Source: an uncultured Candidatus Saccharibacteria bacterium | GTDB lineage: Bacteria > Patescibacteriota > Saccharimonadia > Saccharimonadales > Saccharimonadaceae | Assembly (NCBI GenBank): GCA_948648655.1 | Contig: CAPKVJ010000005.1 | Coordinates: 4,307-68,306 of the forward strand | Reading direction: 5' to 3' | Length of the DNA: 64,000 nucleotides | The notes under the pieces: generated by a model | Told to the model about the DNA's origin: nothing | The model's database searches: none | The model's input: only the letters and a program-made list of their open reading frames with translations | Program-made: the position numbers and the translations under genes | Shown: positions 51,524 through 59,081 of the stretch, piece after piece | How positions within the stretch are numbered: position 1 is the first letter of the stretch | How the letters are laid out: each line of letters opens with the position of its first letter

Positions 51524-51900
51524 TACTTATCCTCCTTTTCTGCTTTCTTGGCAGGTTCTTTTACTTCTTTTTTGGCCTTTTTATCGGTTTTTTCGTCAGT
51601 CTTTGACTCTTCTTCAAATACCGGGATTTTATCACCATCTTTGACAGTAATATAGGCGACTTTTTTGTCCTGACGGAAAGTCGTACCAGGATAGGCATGT
51701 TTACCACGACTGAAACGAGTTGGCTTGCCTTTTCTGACGGCTGTACGTACATCTACGACGGTAACCTTGAAGTTCTCGGAGATAACTTTGGCAATTTCTT
51801 GCTTGCTGGCGCTTTTTGGTACGAAGAATACGTAGGTATTTTGCTTCTCGGCATTGTAGGCCTTTTCAGTAGCGCGAGGAATATATTGAATAGCTCTCAT
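51523..51900 (-). CDS. rplW: Ribosomal protein uL23 with a lysine-rich tail
   Basis: 125 residues. TEKAYNAEKQNTYVFFVPKS and VDVRTAVRKGKPTRFSRGKH match L23; about 30 K/E-rich residues follow the core. It sits at the tunnel exit where SRP and trigger factor dock. Confidence 0.95.
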   Translation of the reverse strand: MRAIQYIPRATEKAYNAEKQNTYVFFVPKSASKQEIAKVISENFKVTVVDVRTAVRKGKPTRFSRGKHAYPGTTFRQDKKVAYITVKDGDKIPVFEEESKTDEKTDKKAKKEVKEPAKKAEKEDK

Positions 51901-52505
51901 TATGCTTCCTCCTTGTCAAGCAGCCAATTTTCAATCATCGGTAGAGATTTCTCGGAAATAATGATTTTGTCGGCGTTTAAGATATCAAAGACGTTTAGAT
52001 AAGTAGGGCGTACAACTTTAACATTACTAATGTTGTTGGTTGCGCGATTGACAAGTTCGTCACGAACGCTGACAACCAATAGCACCTTTTCGTTATCGCT
52101 AACCTTATTGTCTTTGAGCATTTTGACGGTTTCTTTTGTTTTGCCATTTGGGCAAGCAAAAGTGTTGATAGTGATGATCGCTTTGTCGGCATTCTTCAAG
52201 CTCAAAGCCTGACGGACAGCGACTTTTTTGGCACTTTTGCTAATCTTTTTCGTGAAGTTTTCTTCGCCGGTGCGACCAAAGGCTACGCCACCATGTCGCC
52301 AGATTGGGTTACGCGTCGAACCGAAACGAGCGCGACCGGTACCCTTTTGCTTCCAAGGCTTCTTGCCACCACCACGAACTTCACCTCGCTTCAAGGTCTT
52401 GGCGTGAGAGCTTCTGGAATTTGCTAGATATGCGTCGTAGGCTGTCTTGAGGAGCTCATGGTTCTGAATATCAAGGCCAAAGACTTCTTTATTCAAATCT
52501 GCCAT
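51900..52505 (-). CDS. rplD: Ribosomal protein uL4
   Basis: 201 residues. The tunnel loop EVRGGGKKPWKQKGTGRARF with GSTRNPIWRHGGVAFG is diagnostic; the rest is the normal L4 alpha/beta domain. Confidence 0.97.
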   Translation of the reverse strand: MADLNKEVFGLDIQNHELLKTAYDAYLANSRSSHAKTLKRGEVRGGGKKPWKQKGTGRARFGSTRNPIWRHGGVAFGRTGEENFTKKISKSAKKVAVRQALSLKNADKAIITINTFACPNGKTKETVKMLKDNKVSDNEKVLLVVSVRDELVNRATNNISNVKVVRPTYLNVFDILNADKIIISEKSLPMIENWLLDKEEA

Positions 52506-52506
52506 A

Positions 52507-53118
52507 TTACTCCTTTCCCTCGATAGTTACGATGCCTTTTTTGGGTCCAGGTACAGCACCCTTGAGACCGATAAGGTTGTTTTCGGGATCAATGTAAGCA
52601 ACGACCAAATTCTTGACTGTTACTTGGTCATGCCCCATACGACCAGGCATTTTTTTGCCTTTGAAAACTTTTTGTGGGTACATCGAACCGATTGATCCGA
52701 CTCTCCTAATATTGCCTTTGAAACCATGAGTGTTGCGGGACTCATTAAAGTTCCAACGTTTGACAGTGCCAGCGAAGCCTTTACCTTTAGACGTGCCAGT
52801 AACCTGGACTTTGTCGCCAATTTTGAAGCTTTCGATGCTGACTTTGTCGCCAACCTTGAGCTCTGGAGTCTCCTCAACGCGAAACTCTTTCAGAACTTTT
52901 GGTGTGATACCAGCCGCTTTGACGTGGCCAGTAACCGACTTGCTCAGATTCTTACCCTGACCGTACCCCAGTTGCACAGCGTTATAACCGTCGGTTTCGA
53001 CAGTTTTAATCTGAGTCACTGTGGAGGGGTCGGCTTGCAAAATCGTCACTGGTGTAACGATACCGTCGTCGCCGATGATCTGGGTCATACCAATTTTGGT
53101 GCCGATGATGACTTGCAT
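52507..53118 (-). CDS. rplC: Ribosomal protein uL3
   Basis: 203 residues from ATG 53118 (GGGAAAGGAAC upstream), not the longer frame from 53142. IIGTKIGMTQIIGDDG start and KGFAGTVKRWNFNESRNTHG, MPGRMGHDQVTVKNL. First gene of the S10 operon in this genome: rpsJ (S10), normally before it, is not here. Confidence 0.96.
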   Translation of the reverse strand: MQVIIGTKIGMTQIIGDDGIVTPVTILQADPSTVTQIKTVETDGYNAVQLGYGQGKNLSKSVTGHVKAAGITPKVLKEFRVEETPELKVGDKVSIESFKIGDKVQVTGTSKGKGFAGTVKRWNFNESRNTHGFKGNIRRVGSIGSMYPQKVFKGKKMPGRMGHDQVTVKNLVVAYIDPENNLIGLKGAVPGPKKGIVTIEGKE

Positions 53119-53233
53119 CCTGTTCCTTTCCCTTATAGACAACGCGAAATCTAGACTAATGAGCAGTTCCTAATGGACATAGGCTTGCTCTCTCGTCTAG
53201 TTCAAGTCGTCTGTTATTAAACTATACTTCCGT

Positions 53234-53262
53234 AGTATAGCACACTTTTTATCAGATTACAA
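53234..53262 (-). promoter_or_regulatory. Promoter of the S10 (rplC-led) operon
   Basis: TTGTAA (53262-53257), 17-base spacer, TATACT (53239-53234) on the minus strand. The sequence AAGTGTGCTATACT is nearly the same as in the promoters at 45.4 and 55.1 kb. The leader of about 110 bases contains the dyad TAGTATAG-like repeat near its start. Confidence 0.65.
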
Positions 53263-53289
53263 CCTCTAAAATGACTTTTGGAGTAAAAA

Positions 53290-53835
53290 TTATACTCCCG
53301 GTGAAAACATTTTGAGCTTGCGGCGGTGTTCTTTGTATTTCGGATCGTGACTGCCGACTTCGGCCCAAAAAGCTGTAGAATGGTCCATGTGATTGAGGTG
53401 GGCTAATTCATGCAAAATGACATAATCGCGCAAAATTTCCGGGACTTGCATGAGCCCGATATTGAGCGAGATTGTGCGATTGCTGGAGCAGCTCCCCCAC
53501 CTCGTGGCGGCATGACTCAGGCGGCATTTTTCGTAGTCGTAACCATAAAGTTTGGCATAATATTCTAGCCTGTAGGGCAAATATTCTTTGGCTTTTTTGG
53601 CTAGGAGCTTTTTCTTGGCGTCGCGGGCGCGCTGGGTTTTAGGGTCAGATAGAGGGACTTTGGCACGAATTAAATCGCGATTTTTGTTTAAAATGCGTTT
53701 TAGGATAAATTCATTGGTTTGTTGACGTAGGCACATTTGAAGCCTGCCGGATGGAGACACCGAGAAACTCACCCCCTTTGCGAGAGGATTGCGCCGTACA
53801 ATGACTTCGCCAAATTCTGGATCTTGGATAATCAT
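53290..53835 (-). CDS. YgjP/SprT-like zinc metallopeptidase (DUF45)
   Basis: 181 residues. The motif HELAHLNHMDHSTAFW (about 142-157) supplies HExxH and the third ligand His with the FW signature of the YgjP family. Upstream SHAATRWGSCSSNRTISLN is also typical. Function of the family is uncertain (linked to restriction systems and protein turnover in some genomes). The start overlaps the P-loop gene by 4 bases. Confidence 0.85.
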   Translation of the reverse strand: MIIQDPEFGEVIVRRNPLAKGVSFSVSPSGRLQMCLRQQTNEFILKRILNKNRDLIRAKVPLSDPKTQRARDAKKKLLAKKAKEYLPYRLEYYAKLYGYDYEKCRLSHAATRWGSCSSNRTISLNIGLMQVPEILRDYVILHELAHLNHMDHSTAFWAEVGSHDPKYKEHRRKLKMFSPGV

Positions 53836-54341
53836 CGCTCTTGGAGCTGCGTCAAGACCTGTTTGAGCTGGGTGCTATAGGTATGTTTGCCAGACAAAAC
53901 GATTGGTGACTCGGCATCAGATGGGGCTTCGAGGGCTTTGACACCAGCATCGTAGACGGTCTTCGCTTTGTCGACGGATTTGAGTTTATTTTTGAGGCGC
54001 ATGCGGACAGTATTGACGTCGGTCTGAATCCAAATTAGAGTTGGAGAATACCCTGCCGAGCGTAAAATTTCAGCAATTTCGCGACGATCTTTCTCGGTAT
54101 CAATTCCGCCTTCAAAGACGAGAGTCGTCCCAGTGCGGGCAATTTGCTCTACGAGCAAGAGAATAAACTGACGTGATAGGTTATGTTCTTTTTTTAGCAC
54201 GTCGAGGTCGTAGAACGTTGCGTTGAATTGAGAGGCAAACTGTTTGCCAAAAGTTGTTTTGCCGCTGCATGGCGCCCCAAAAACGAGGATTGCGCGCTGG
54301 CCATTGCTGCTGGGTGATGTGTGTGATTTTTTACCTTCCAT
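53832..54341 (-). CDS. P-loop kinase-like ATPase
   Basis: 169 residues from ATG 54341 with GGAGG 7 bases before it; the in-frame ATG at 54353 overlaps the -10 TATAAT and is rejected. Walker A is GAPCSGKTTFGK (about 24-35). TLVFEGGIDTEKDRREIAEI and a basic lid (RMRLKNKLKSVDKAK) resemble small AAA/zeta-toxin-like or nucleoside kinases. The substrate is not identifiable. Coupled to the YgjP-like peptidase gene. Confidence 0.7.
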   Translation of the reverse strand: MEGKKSHTSPSSNGQRAILVFGAPCSGKTTFGKQFASQFNATFYDLDVLKKEHNLSRQFILLLVEQIARTGTTLVFEGGIDTEKDRREIAEILRSAGYSPTLIWIQTDVNTVRMRLKNKLKSVDKAKTVYDAGVKALEAPSDAESPIVLSGKHTYSTQLKQVLTQLQER

Positions 54342-54363
54342 ATATACCTCCATTATAGCACAA

Positions 54364-55071
54364 TTACCTTCCTTTAGGAATTATTTTAGCACACTTTGAG
54401 CTGTTTGAAATAAGAATTTGTGAGGGATAGTAAAATGCCCAAGCAAAGAAGTTGGCCAAGCCATAGAGAAATGCAGGAAATACACCGGTGAGTGAGAGAT
54501 ATGAGACAGCAGTGCAAGTATCACAGCATAAGAAAAGAATGAAGCCCAGCAATGAGAATAAAGGCGTGTGCGCCTTTGGCGCTGATTTTAACCAGCGCCA
54601 GCTAAAGCCAATATTGGCGATGAGGACGGCGAGATAAAAAGCGCAAACAACAAAAATGAGGGGCGCTAATCCCCAGATGGCGTCGCAAGCAATCGCTATG
54701 AGGGCAAAAATGACGAAGATTGTGATAGAAAGACGATTGGGCTTGTCGGAGAGTCGAAAGAGATGAATGATTTGCGCGATTAGAAATGTAATGATACCCG
54801 AGATTGCTGTATTTTCGAGAGCAAGCATAATATCGGCGATGGAAGTAAATAATAATGCGAGCTGTAAAAGGTAATCTTTGTGAAAATATTGAATGACATA
54901 AAATAGGCAGAGAAAAATCCCGCCCAATTTGATAAAAGTCAAAAAATCGTTGGTGGGGGAGATGACTCCCATGATAATGATTAGACCATAGATGATTCCC
55001 CATATGATTGGCCAAAAGCGTGGGAAAGAAACAAAAATATTGTTTTTTGCTAGATTACTTCCCTTTCGCAT
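54364..55071 (-). CDS. YhhN family membrane protein (lysoplasmalogenase-like)
   Basis: 235 residues with about eight hydrophobic segments. FIKLGGIFLCLFYVIQYF, then LALLFTSIADIMLALENT and LIAQIIHLFR match YhhN/TMEM86, which includes lysoplasmalogenases. Substrate in a bacterium without known plasmalogens is unclear. TATAAT lies exactly 6 bases before the ATG (55083-55078), so it should be leaderless. Confidence 0.75.
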   Translation of the reverse strand: MRKGSNLAKNNIFVSFPRFWPIIWGIIYGLIIIMGVISPTNDFLTFIKLGGIFLCLFYVIQYFHKDYLLQLALLFTSIADIMLALENTAISGIITFLIAQIIHLFRLSDKPNRLSITIFVIFALIAIACDAIWGLAPLIFVVCAFYLAVLIANIGFSWRWLKSAPKAHTPLFSLLGFILFLCCDTCTAVSYLSLTGVFPAFLYGLANFFAWAFYYPSQILISNSSKCAKIIPKGR

Positions 55072-55077
55072 ATGCTT

Positions 55078-55083
55078 ATTATA
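55078..55083 (-). promoter_or_regulatory. Leaderless -10 element of the YhhN gene
   Basis: GTTATAAT, then 6 bases, then ATG 55071. Confidence 0.5.
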
Positions 55084-55109
55084 ACAGGAAGTGATTTTAA
55101 GGGCTATAG

Positions 55110-55138
55110 TTGACTTTTTGCGTGAAGTGTGCTATAAT
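55110..55138 (+). promoter_or_regulatory. Consensus promoter of the gene at 55188
   Basis: TTGACT (55110-55115), 17 bases, TATAAT (55133-55138), sharing AAGTGTGCTATAATGAG with the L,D-transpeptidase promoter. Confidence 0.75.
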
Positions 55139-55187
55139 GAGGGTATATACTCGTATTTCCAAATAAAATCATAAGGAGGGGCAAATT

Positions 55188-55574
55188 ATGAGCGATATAA
55201 AATGGGAGATAAACAGAGTAAGCACGCCAAATCGCATTTTTCAGAAGATTAATGCCGAAATGGTTCATCCAATTGGTATCCTGATATTTGGAGCTGATTG
55301 TGATTTTAAAAATCAGGTTACGGATGAGTTTACGGCTAATATTGACCATAATGTGTTTGGCTTTAGCTATGAAACAAGTATATTGAAATGCAAATTTTTG
55401 CTGAAGTCTGAAATGAATTTGATCATAGTGCTGAACTCAGATGACTCTTGTTGTCATTTGGTGAGACATAGTCTTGTCAAGTCGTTACAGAATTTCGGCG
55501 CGAAGACGGTGGTCAGTGTATTTGCGGATCCGTGTGGTCCTCTGGGGGACCCTAGAGCTGAAGCAGTGCGTTAG
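55188..55574 (+). CDS. Protein of unknown function
   Basis: 128 residues, no family recognised, no membrane segment. Alpha/beta look: FQKINAEMVHPIGILIFGAD at about 18-37 and EMNLIIVLNSDDSCCHLVRH at about 75-95, ending near a proline-rich DPCGPLGDPRAEAVR. AAGGAGGGGC precedes the ATG, and a consensus promoter lies upstream. A DapB-like gene follows 68 bases later, probably on the same transcript. Confidence 0.5.
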   Translation: MSDIKWEINRVSTPNRIFQKINAEMVHPIGILIFGADCDFKNQVTDEFTANIDHNVFGFSYETSILKCKFLLKSEMNLIIVLNSDDSCCHLVRHSLVKSLQNFGAKTVVSVFADPCGPLGDPRAEAVR

Positions 55575-55642
55575 GCTTTGAACGAAACTCCGCCAACAGC
55601 GGATGGATTGGATTATTTGATCGTAGTGAAGGAGGGAGAAAG

Positions 55643-56473
55643 ATGAAGGATGTAAAAATTGCGTGGAGTGGAATCACGGGCAGGACTGGTATGGAAGCGT
55701 TGGCGCGAGTGAAAGATGTGTCCAATGTCAAAATTGTGGCAGGATTGATGCGCAATGCTAACTATACTACGTCAAAACTTTTGGCGGATATAATTTATGA
55801 CGGTGGGGCGTGCGGTATGACTTGCCGACAAGGCTGGTTTGAGCTCGGAGTGGCAGACTATCTGGAACGGGACTTCTTGGGCTGGACTTACAAAACGTTG
55901 CGTCTTGATTTGGAATATGGGAAAGCGCTTTTTACTACACTGGGCATGGATGTGATTGTGGATTTTTCGCACCCGAGTGTGTTTGATACGGTTTTGGATT
56001 TAGCCGTGCGTACGCACGTTCCACTAATTAGTGGAACGTCAGGTTTAGGGGTCAAGCAGATGAATAGACTGCAAGAAGCCGCTAAAGAAATTCCGATATT
56101 TCGGGGTGGTAATTTTCGCTTTAAAGTCAAGAAGTTCTTGGATGATGCAGTGGCGCTGGCAAAGGACAGTGATAGTAATTTGACTCTGTATGAGAATTTT
56201 TATGAAGGCAAGAGCTTGCCTAGTGAGACAGCGGAGGTGTTGCGGCGCAAAATCCAGGAAGCGACGGGAAAGGTGATTGACGTTAGTTCGCGAGCTGATT
56301 TGTCGAAAGAAGATTTGGAATGTCAGTGGCAGTTTGGAAATGTGGCTTGCAAGACGGAAGGCTTTGGTGAATTGGCGGAAAATGTTCTGCAAATTGCGAG
56401 GATTATGGTGACCAAGAAGCCGAAGGGCAGTTTCTATGAATTGGACGATATTTGGGAAGAGGTGAATCTGTAA
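55643..56473 (+). CDS. DapB-like (dihydrodipicolinate reductase-fold) protein missing the catalytic histidines
   Basis: 276 residues. The N-terminal Rossmann motif is SGITGRTGME and VIVDFSHPSVFDTVLDLAV follows, as in DapB. ISGTSGLGVKQM matches the SGTTG block. The catalytic EAHHRHKxDAPSGTA block reads ENFYEGKSLPSETAEVL: both His are replaced (F, Y), the Lys is kept and PSGTA is altered. It is likely a repurposed dehydrogenase-fold protein, not a lysine-pathway enzyme. AAGGAGGGAG precedes the ATG. Cassette 5 follows directly. Confidence 0.7.
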   Translation: MKDVKIAWSGITGRTGMEALARVKDVSNVKIVAGLMRNANYTTSKLLADIIYDGGACGMTCRQGWFELGVADYLERDFLGWTYKTLRLDLEYGKALFTTLGMDVIVDFSHPSVFDTVLDLAVRTHVPLISGTSGLGVKQMNRLQEAAKEIPIFRGGNFRFKVKKFLDDAVALAKDSDSNLTLYENFYEGKSLPSETAEVLRRKIQEATGKVIDVSSRADLSKEDLECQWQFGNVACKTEGFGELAENVLQIARIMVTKKPKGSFYELDDIWEEVNL

Positions 56474-56510
56474 CTTGAAATGGCCTTCGCTGGTGACGGT
56501 GGGGGCTATT

Positions 56511-56743
56511 TTTTTGTGCGCAGCGGGAGTATTGTCCCGTCTCACTCTTATGGAGCCGTAGGACTGCAATATACTGGTAGCGGCCTGTATCGATCATCAT
56601 GCTACAATAAATTTAATGCCTACTACTTAAATATCAATACTAAAGTCAATCCTTCTGATGAAAGTTCTGGTTACGGGTCGTTCTATTCGTCATCTGGCTT
56701 CCCCCTCCGCTGCCTAGCTAGTTAGAGTATAGGTAGTAGGAAG
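56511..56743 (+). repeat. Variable-domain cassette 5 (silent)
   Basis: GTG-started frame 56516-56725 (69 residues). The 5' block is TTTGTGCGCAGCGGG and the 3' tail GCTGCCTAGCTAGTTAG plus AGTATAGGTAGTAGG. The core is diverged (GLYRSS instead of YYWSS), then NAYYLNI, VNPSDESSGYG and SSGFPLRCLAS. It lies 40 bases after the DapB-like stop, in the same orientation, and converges with cassette 6 across tRNA-Ala. Confidence 0.75.
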
Positions 56744-56788
56744 AAAGAACTTGATAAAACTATGACTATCTAGTACAATACGACTAAC

Positions 56789-56865
56789 GGGGTGTTAGCT
56801 CAGTTGATTAGAGCGCTTCGCTGGCAGCGAAGAGGTCACGAGTTTGAGTCTCGTACACTCCACCA
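56789..56865 (+). tRNA. tRNA-Ala (GGC)
   Basis: Acceptor GGGGTGT pairs with ACACTCC, discriminator A, CCA encoded. The anticodon arm is CTTCG-CTGGCAG-CGAAG with anticodon GGC. The T loop is AGTTTGAGTCT, close to the consensus GTTCGAATC. 77 bases. Confidence 0.93.
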
Positions 56866-56879
56866 GGATTTGAGAGTAG

Positions 56880-56920
56880 CTAAAAACAACCTTTGGACAT
56901 ATTACGGAGGTTGTTTTTAG
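56880..56920 (+). terminator. Terminator of tRNA-Ala
   Basis: CTAAAAACAACCT pairs perfectly with AGGTTGTTTTTAG around a 15-base loop; T5 within the arm serves as the U tract. Confidence 0.75.
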
Positions 56921-56983
56921 TTGCCTTATGTGACAACGGCGTGGTTATTCTTCATAAACTTTTTTGATGATCGGGAAAGTTGA

Positions 56984-57260
56984 TCATGCTTTTGGCCAGC
57001 CACAATAGAATGCTAGCTGTGTGATTGCTTCTATGGCCTCGTCTTTTGTCAGGCCGTGCTCCTTACCTAATCGAATATAGCTCTCTAGCTGCGGGAATAG
57101 GCCTGCAGAAAATAAAGCAGCAATCGTAATTAGTGAACGGTCGCGAGCAGATAGCTGATCTTCTCTGCTCCAAATTTGCCCGAATAGCATGTCGTCATTT
57201 AATCCGGCAAATTTAGGCGCAAGTTCACCGAGTTGATCGTCCAGCAGTTTGTTTTTTCAT
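56984..57260 (-). pseudogene. Carboxymuconolactone decarboxylase-like gene with a +1 frameshift in an A tract
   Basis: AAGGAGGAAAA precedes ATG 57260, which is followed by AAAAAAC. From this ATG translation hits TGA after 11 codons. Shifting by one base gives KLLDDQLGELAPKFAGL joined to LFGQIWSREDQLSARDRSL, ITIAALFSAG and QLAFYCGWPKA, an almost complete CMD/AhpD-family domain of about 91 residues. So one A too many (or two too few) in the A6 run just after the start breaks the gene. The remaining intact frame from 57190 is only 68 residues. Either a pseudogene or slippage-controlled expression. Confidence 0.65.
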
Positions 57261-57310
57261 TTTTCCTCCTTTTTCTATATTATATTGAATTAGGATAAAT
57301 AAACTAGCCC

Positions 57311-57529
57311 TATCCTCCTACTACCTATACTCTAACTAGCTAGGCAACGGAGGGGGAGGCCGTTCCAACGATTGTTGACGTCCGACGGACCGACGCCACT
57401 ACCCGAGAAGTATAAGTGGTAAGCGTAGCTAGTAATAGAGACGGACATAGAAGACCAATAGTAGCCGTACTGTCCGGAGAACCTCAACTTGCTATTGTCG
57501 ATACCGACGCCCCCGCTGCGCACAAAGTA
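57311..57529 (-). repeat. Variable-domain cassette 6 (silent)
   Basis: GTG-started frame 57523-57332 (63 residues): VRSG, NSKLRFSGQYGYYWSSMSV, AYHLYFSGSGV, then NRWNGLPLRCLAS. One of the clearest copies. The 3' repeat has one change (CCGTTGCC). Variable codons relative to cassette 8 are nearly all NNY. It begins 4 bases after the DHH gene stop region (57533). Confidence 0.78.
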
Positions 57530-57532
57530 GAT

Positions 57533-58441
57533 TTATGCTAACATTTTGGCGATGATTTCTTTGCGGAGATAGAGTTGATTTGTCTTAAGATATTGCGATT
57601 CCCTGTCGACATTTAGGAGTTTGGAGAAGTAGTCGGCTATATCTTCGGAGCTAGTGAGGAGGTAGTTATTACGTTTTGAAATATCGAGGATACTGATGGT
57701 CCAGTCGGCACTTCGGCTATTCATGATTTGAGTGATTTTTTCTGAATTGCTCAAAATATTTTGTGTATTCCAAAGCGTAAGTTGTCCGAAGGCGATCTCG
57801 CGGTTGGATGGTGGAAAATTTACCATTTTGCAATCGCCTAGAATTGATTTTTCAAGGTTAGCAGTAATTGTACTGCTAACGGTAGTGAAATACCATTCGG
57901 AGAATTTTTCGATAGTGGTTTGGGCGATTTTGGCGAGCTTTTTGGCAGCAGCGCGGTCACGGTCGGTCGTGATTTTGGCGTTGAAATTGAGTGTGTTGTC
58001 AAGAATTGCGGCGAGAAGAAGTCGAGCGATTTGGGGAGACATTTTGGAATAATCCCAACATTCACCCCACCATTCAAAAATTGAAGTGGCGACGGCACCG
58101 ATTTTTTCGATAATAGCTTTGTTGCCGATTTTTGCATGCCAATATTCTTCGTAGCCGGGATGGTGGTCAATGAGCTCGAGGATTTGGCTTGTAGGGACGA
58201 GTTTATTGATTGGTTCTGGTACGGATACGTCTAAAATGATTGCTTCATCGTCAGGTTCGAGTGTGAAATCGGAGTTTTCTAATTCTCGAATCCGTAATTC
58301 GTCTGGCACGCTGTAATTTGGAGTATGCGGGATATAAGATTTCGCGGGCTTGCTACGCTGGTTTAATAAGTCGGTGTAGGCAAGAATTGAAGCATAGGCA
58401 TCAATTTCGACATAGCTTCCGACGATTGGTAACCAAATCAT
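57533..58441 (-). CDS. DHH-family phosphoesterase (family II pyrophosphatase-like)
   Basis: 302 residues. IDAYASILAYTDLL near residue 13 corresponds to the metal-binding DxDS motif, ILELIDHHPGYEEYW has the DHH motif, AVATSIFEWW the following conserved helix, and LLLAAILDNTLNF the late Asp block of DHH/DHHA2 enzymes. The family hydrolyses pyrophosphate, nanoRNA or cyclic dinucleotides. Length fits Mn-dependent family II inorganic pyrophosphatases, but some ligands differ. The start overlaps a 48-residue membrane protein gene in ATGA. Confidence 0.7.
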   Translation of the reverse strand: MIWLPIVGSYVEIDAYASILAYTDLLNQRSKPAKSYIPHTPNYSVPDELRIRELENSDFTLEPDDEAIILDVSVPEPINKLVPTSQILELIDHHPGYEEYWHAKIGNKAIIEKIGAVATSIFEWWGECWDYSKMSPQIARLLLAAILDNTLNFNAKITTDRDRAAAKKLAKIAQTTIEKFSEWYFTTVSSTITANLEKSILGDCKMVNFPPSNREIAFGQLTLWNTQNILSNSEKITQIMNSRSADWTISILDISKRNNYLLTSSEDIADYFSKLLNVDRESQYLKTNQLYLRKEIIAKMLA

Positions 58442-58584
58442 GAGGCGAGTTCTCCTTTCAGTTTTGCCTTCTCGATACGGCTAGTTTTCATCCAGTTATA
58501 GATACCATAGATATTCATAAGAAGATAGAAAATCGCCGTAATAAACATCATGATTGCGCTAGCGATGGTTTTGGGAAATCTCAT
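58438..58584 (-). CDS. 48-residue single-helix membrane protein
   Basis: Starts ATG 58584 and stops at TGA 58440-58438, overlapping the DHH gene start as ATGA. The sequence opens MRFPKTIASAIMMFITAIF and continues YLLMNIYGIYNWMKTSRIEK, a single membrane helix with a basic cytoplasmic tail. AAAGGAGAA near its end serves as the ribosome binding site of the DHH gene. TAAAAT lies 6 bases before the ATG (leaderless). Function unknown. Confidence 0.65.
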   Translation of the reverse strand: MRFPKTIASAIMMFITAIFYLLMNIYGIYNWMKTSRIEKAKLKGELAS

Positions 58585-58586
58585 GT

Positions 58587-58596
58587 TATGATTTTA
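58587..58596. promoter_or_regulatory. Two interlocked divergent leaderless -10 elements
   Basis: Plus strand TATGAT (58587-58592) lies 6 bases before ATG 58599; minus strand TAAAAT (58596-58591) lies 6 bases before ATG 58584. Only 14 bases separate the two start codons, so the -10 boxes overlap and firing must be mutually exclusive. Confidence 0.6.
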
Positions 58597-58598
58597 AT

Positions 58599-59078
58599 AT
58601 GAAATTGGACATAAATCCAGCTGAAGCGCAGTTGATGAGGGTGACTGAAGATGACCGCCAGACGCTTTGGAATTTGTTGCAGTATATGTTGTTTGAGACT
58701 AGTCCTTCGGGGGATAATGTGGCGAATGCTGACGGAAGTTTTAGCTATGAGTATTTTGACAAATATTTTACGTATGCTGACCGGGAGGCTTATCTCGTAA
58801 AAGCTCCAGATGGCGAATTGATAGGTTTTGTGATGATAAATCAATATTTGCAAAAAGTAGATAATGGTCACGCAATCGCGGAATTTTTGATTCTACCACG
58901 TTTCAGGCGAATGGGTATTGGTTACGAGGTGGCAAAGCGCTGTTTTGCAATGTACTCTGGTATGTGGGAAGTTAGCCCTGCCAATGATGTAGCCTATCAG
59001 TTTTGGAAGAAAGTGATTGACGAAGAGACGGAAGGGACTAATATATTTGAAGATGGATTATTTGTGTTTAGAAAGTAG
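58599..59078 (+). CDS. GNAT family N-acetyltransferase
   Basis: 159 residues. The acetyl-CoA site is in ILPRFRRMGIGYEVAKRCFAM (Q/RxxGxG/A motif as RRMGIG). GELIGFVMINQYLQ forms strand beta4 and the C-terminus (AYQFWKKVIDEE) matches the usual GNAT end. Similar to YvbK/RimI-like small-molecule acetyltransferases; substrate unknown. Leaderless geometry. Confidence 0.85.
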   Translation: MKLDINPAEAQLMRVTEDDRQTLWNLLQYMLFETSPSGDNVANADGSFSYEYFDKYFTYADREAYLVKAPDGELIGFVMINQYLQKVDNGHAIAEFLILPRFRRMGIGYEVAKRCFAMYSGMWEVSPANDVAYQFWKKVIDEETEGTNIFEDGLFVFRK

Positions 59079-59081
59079 GTG

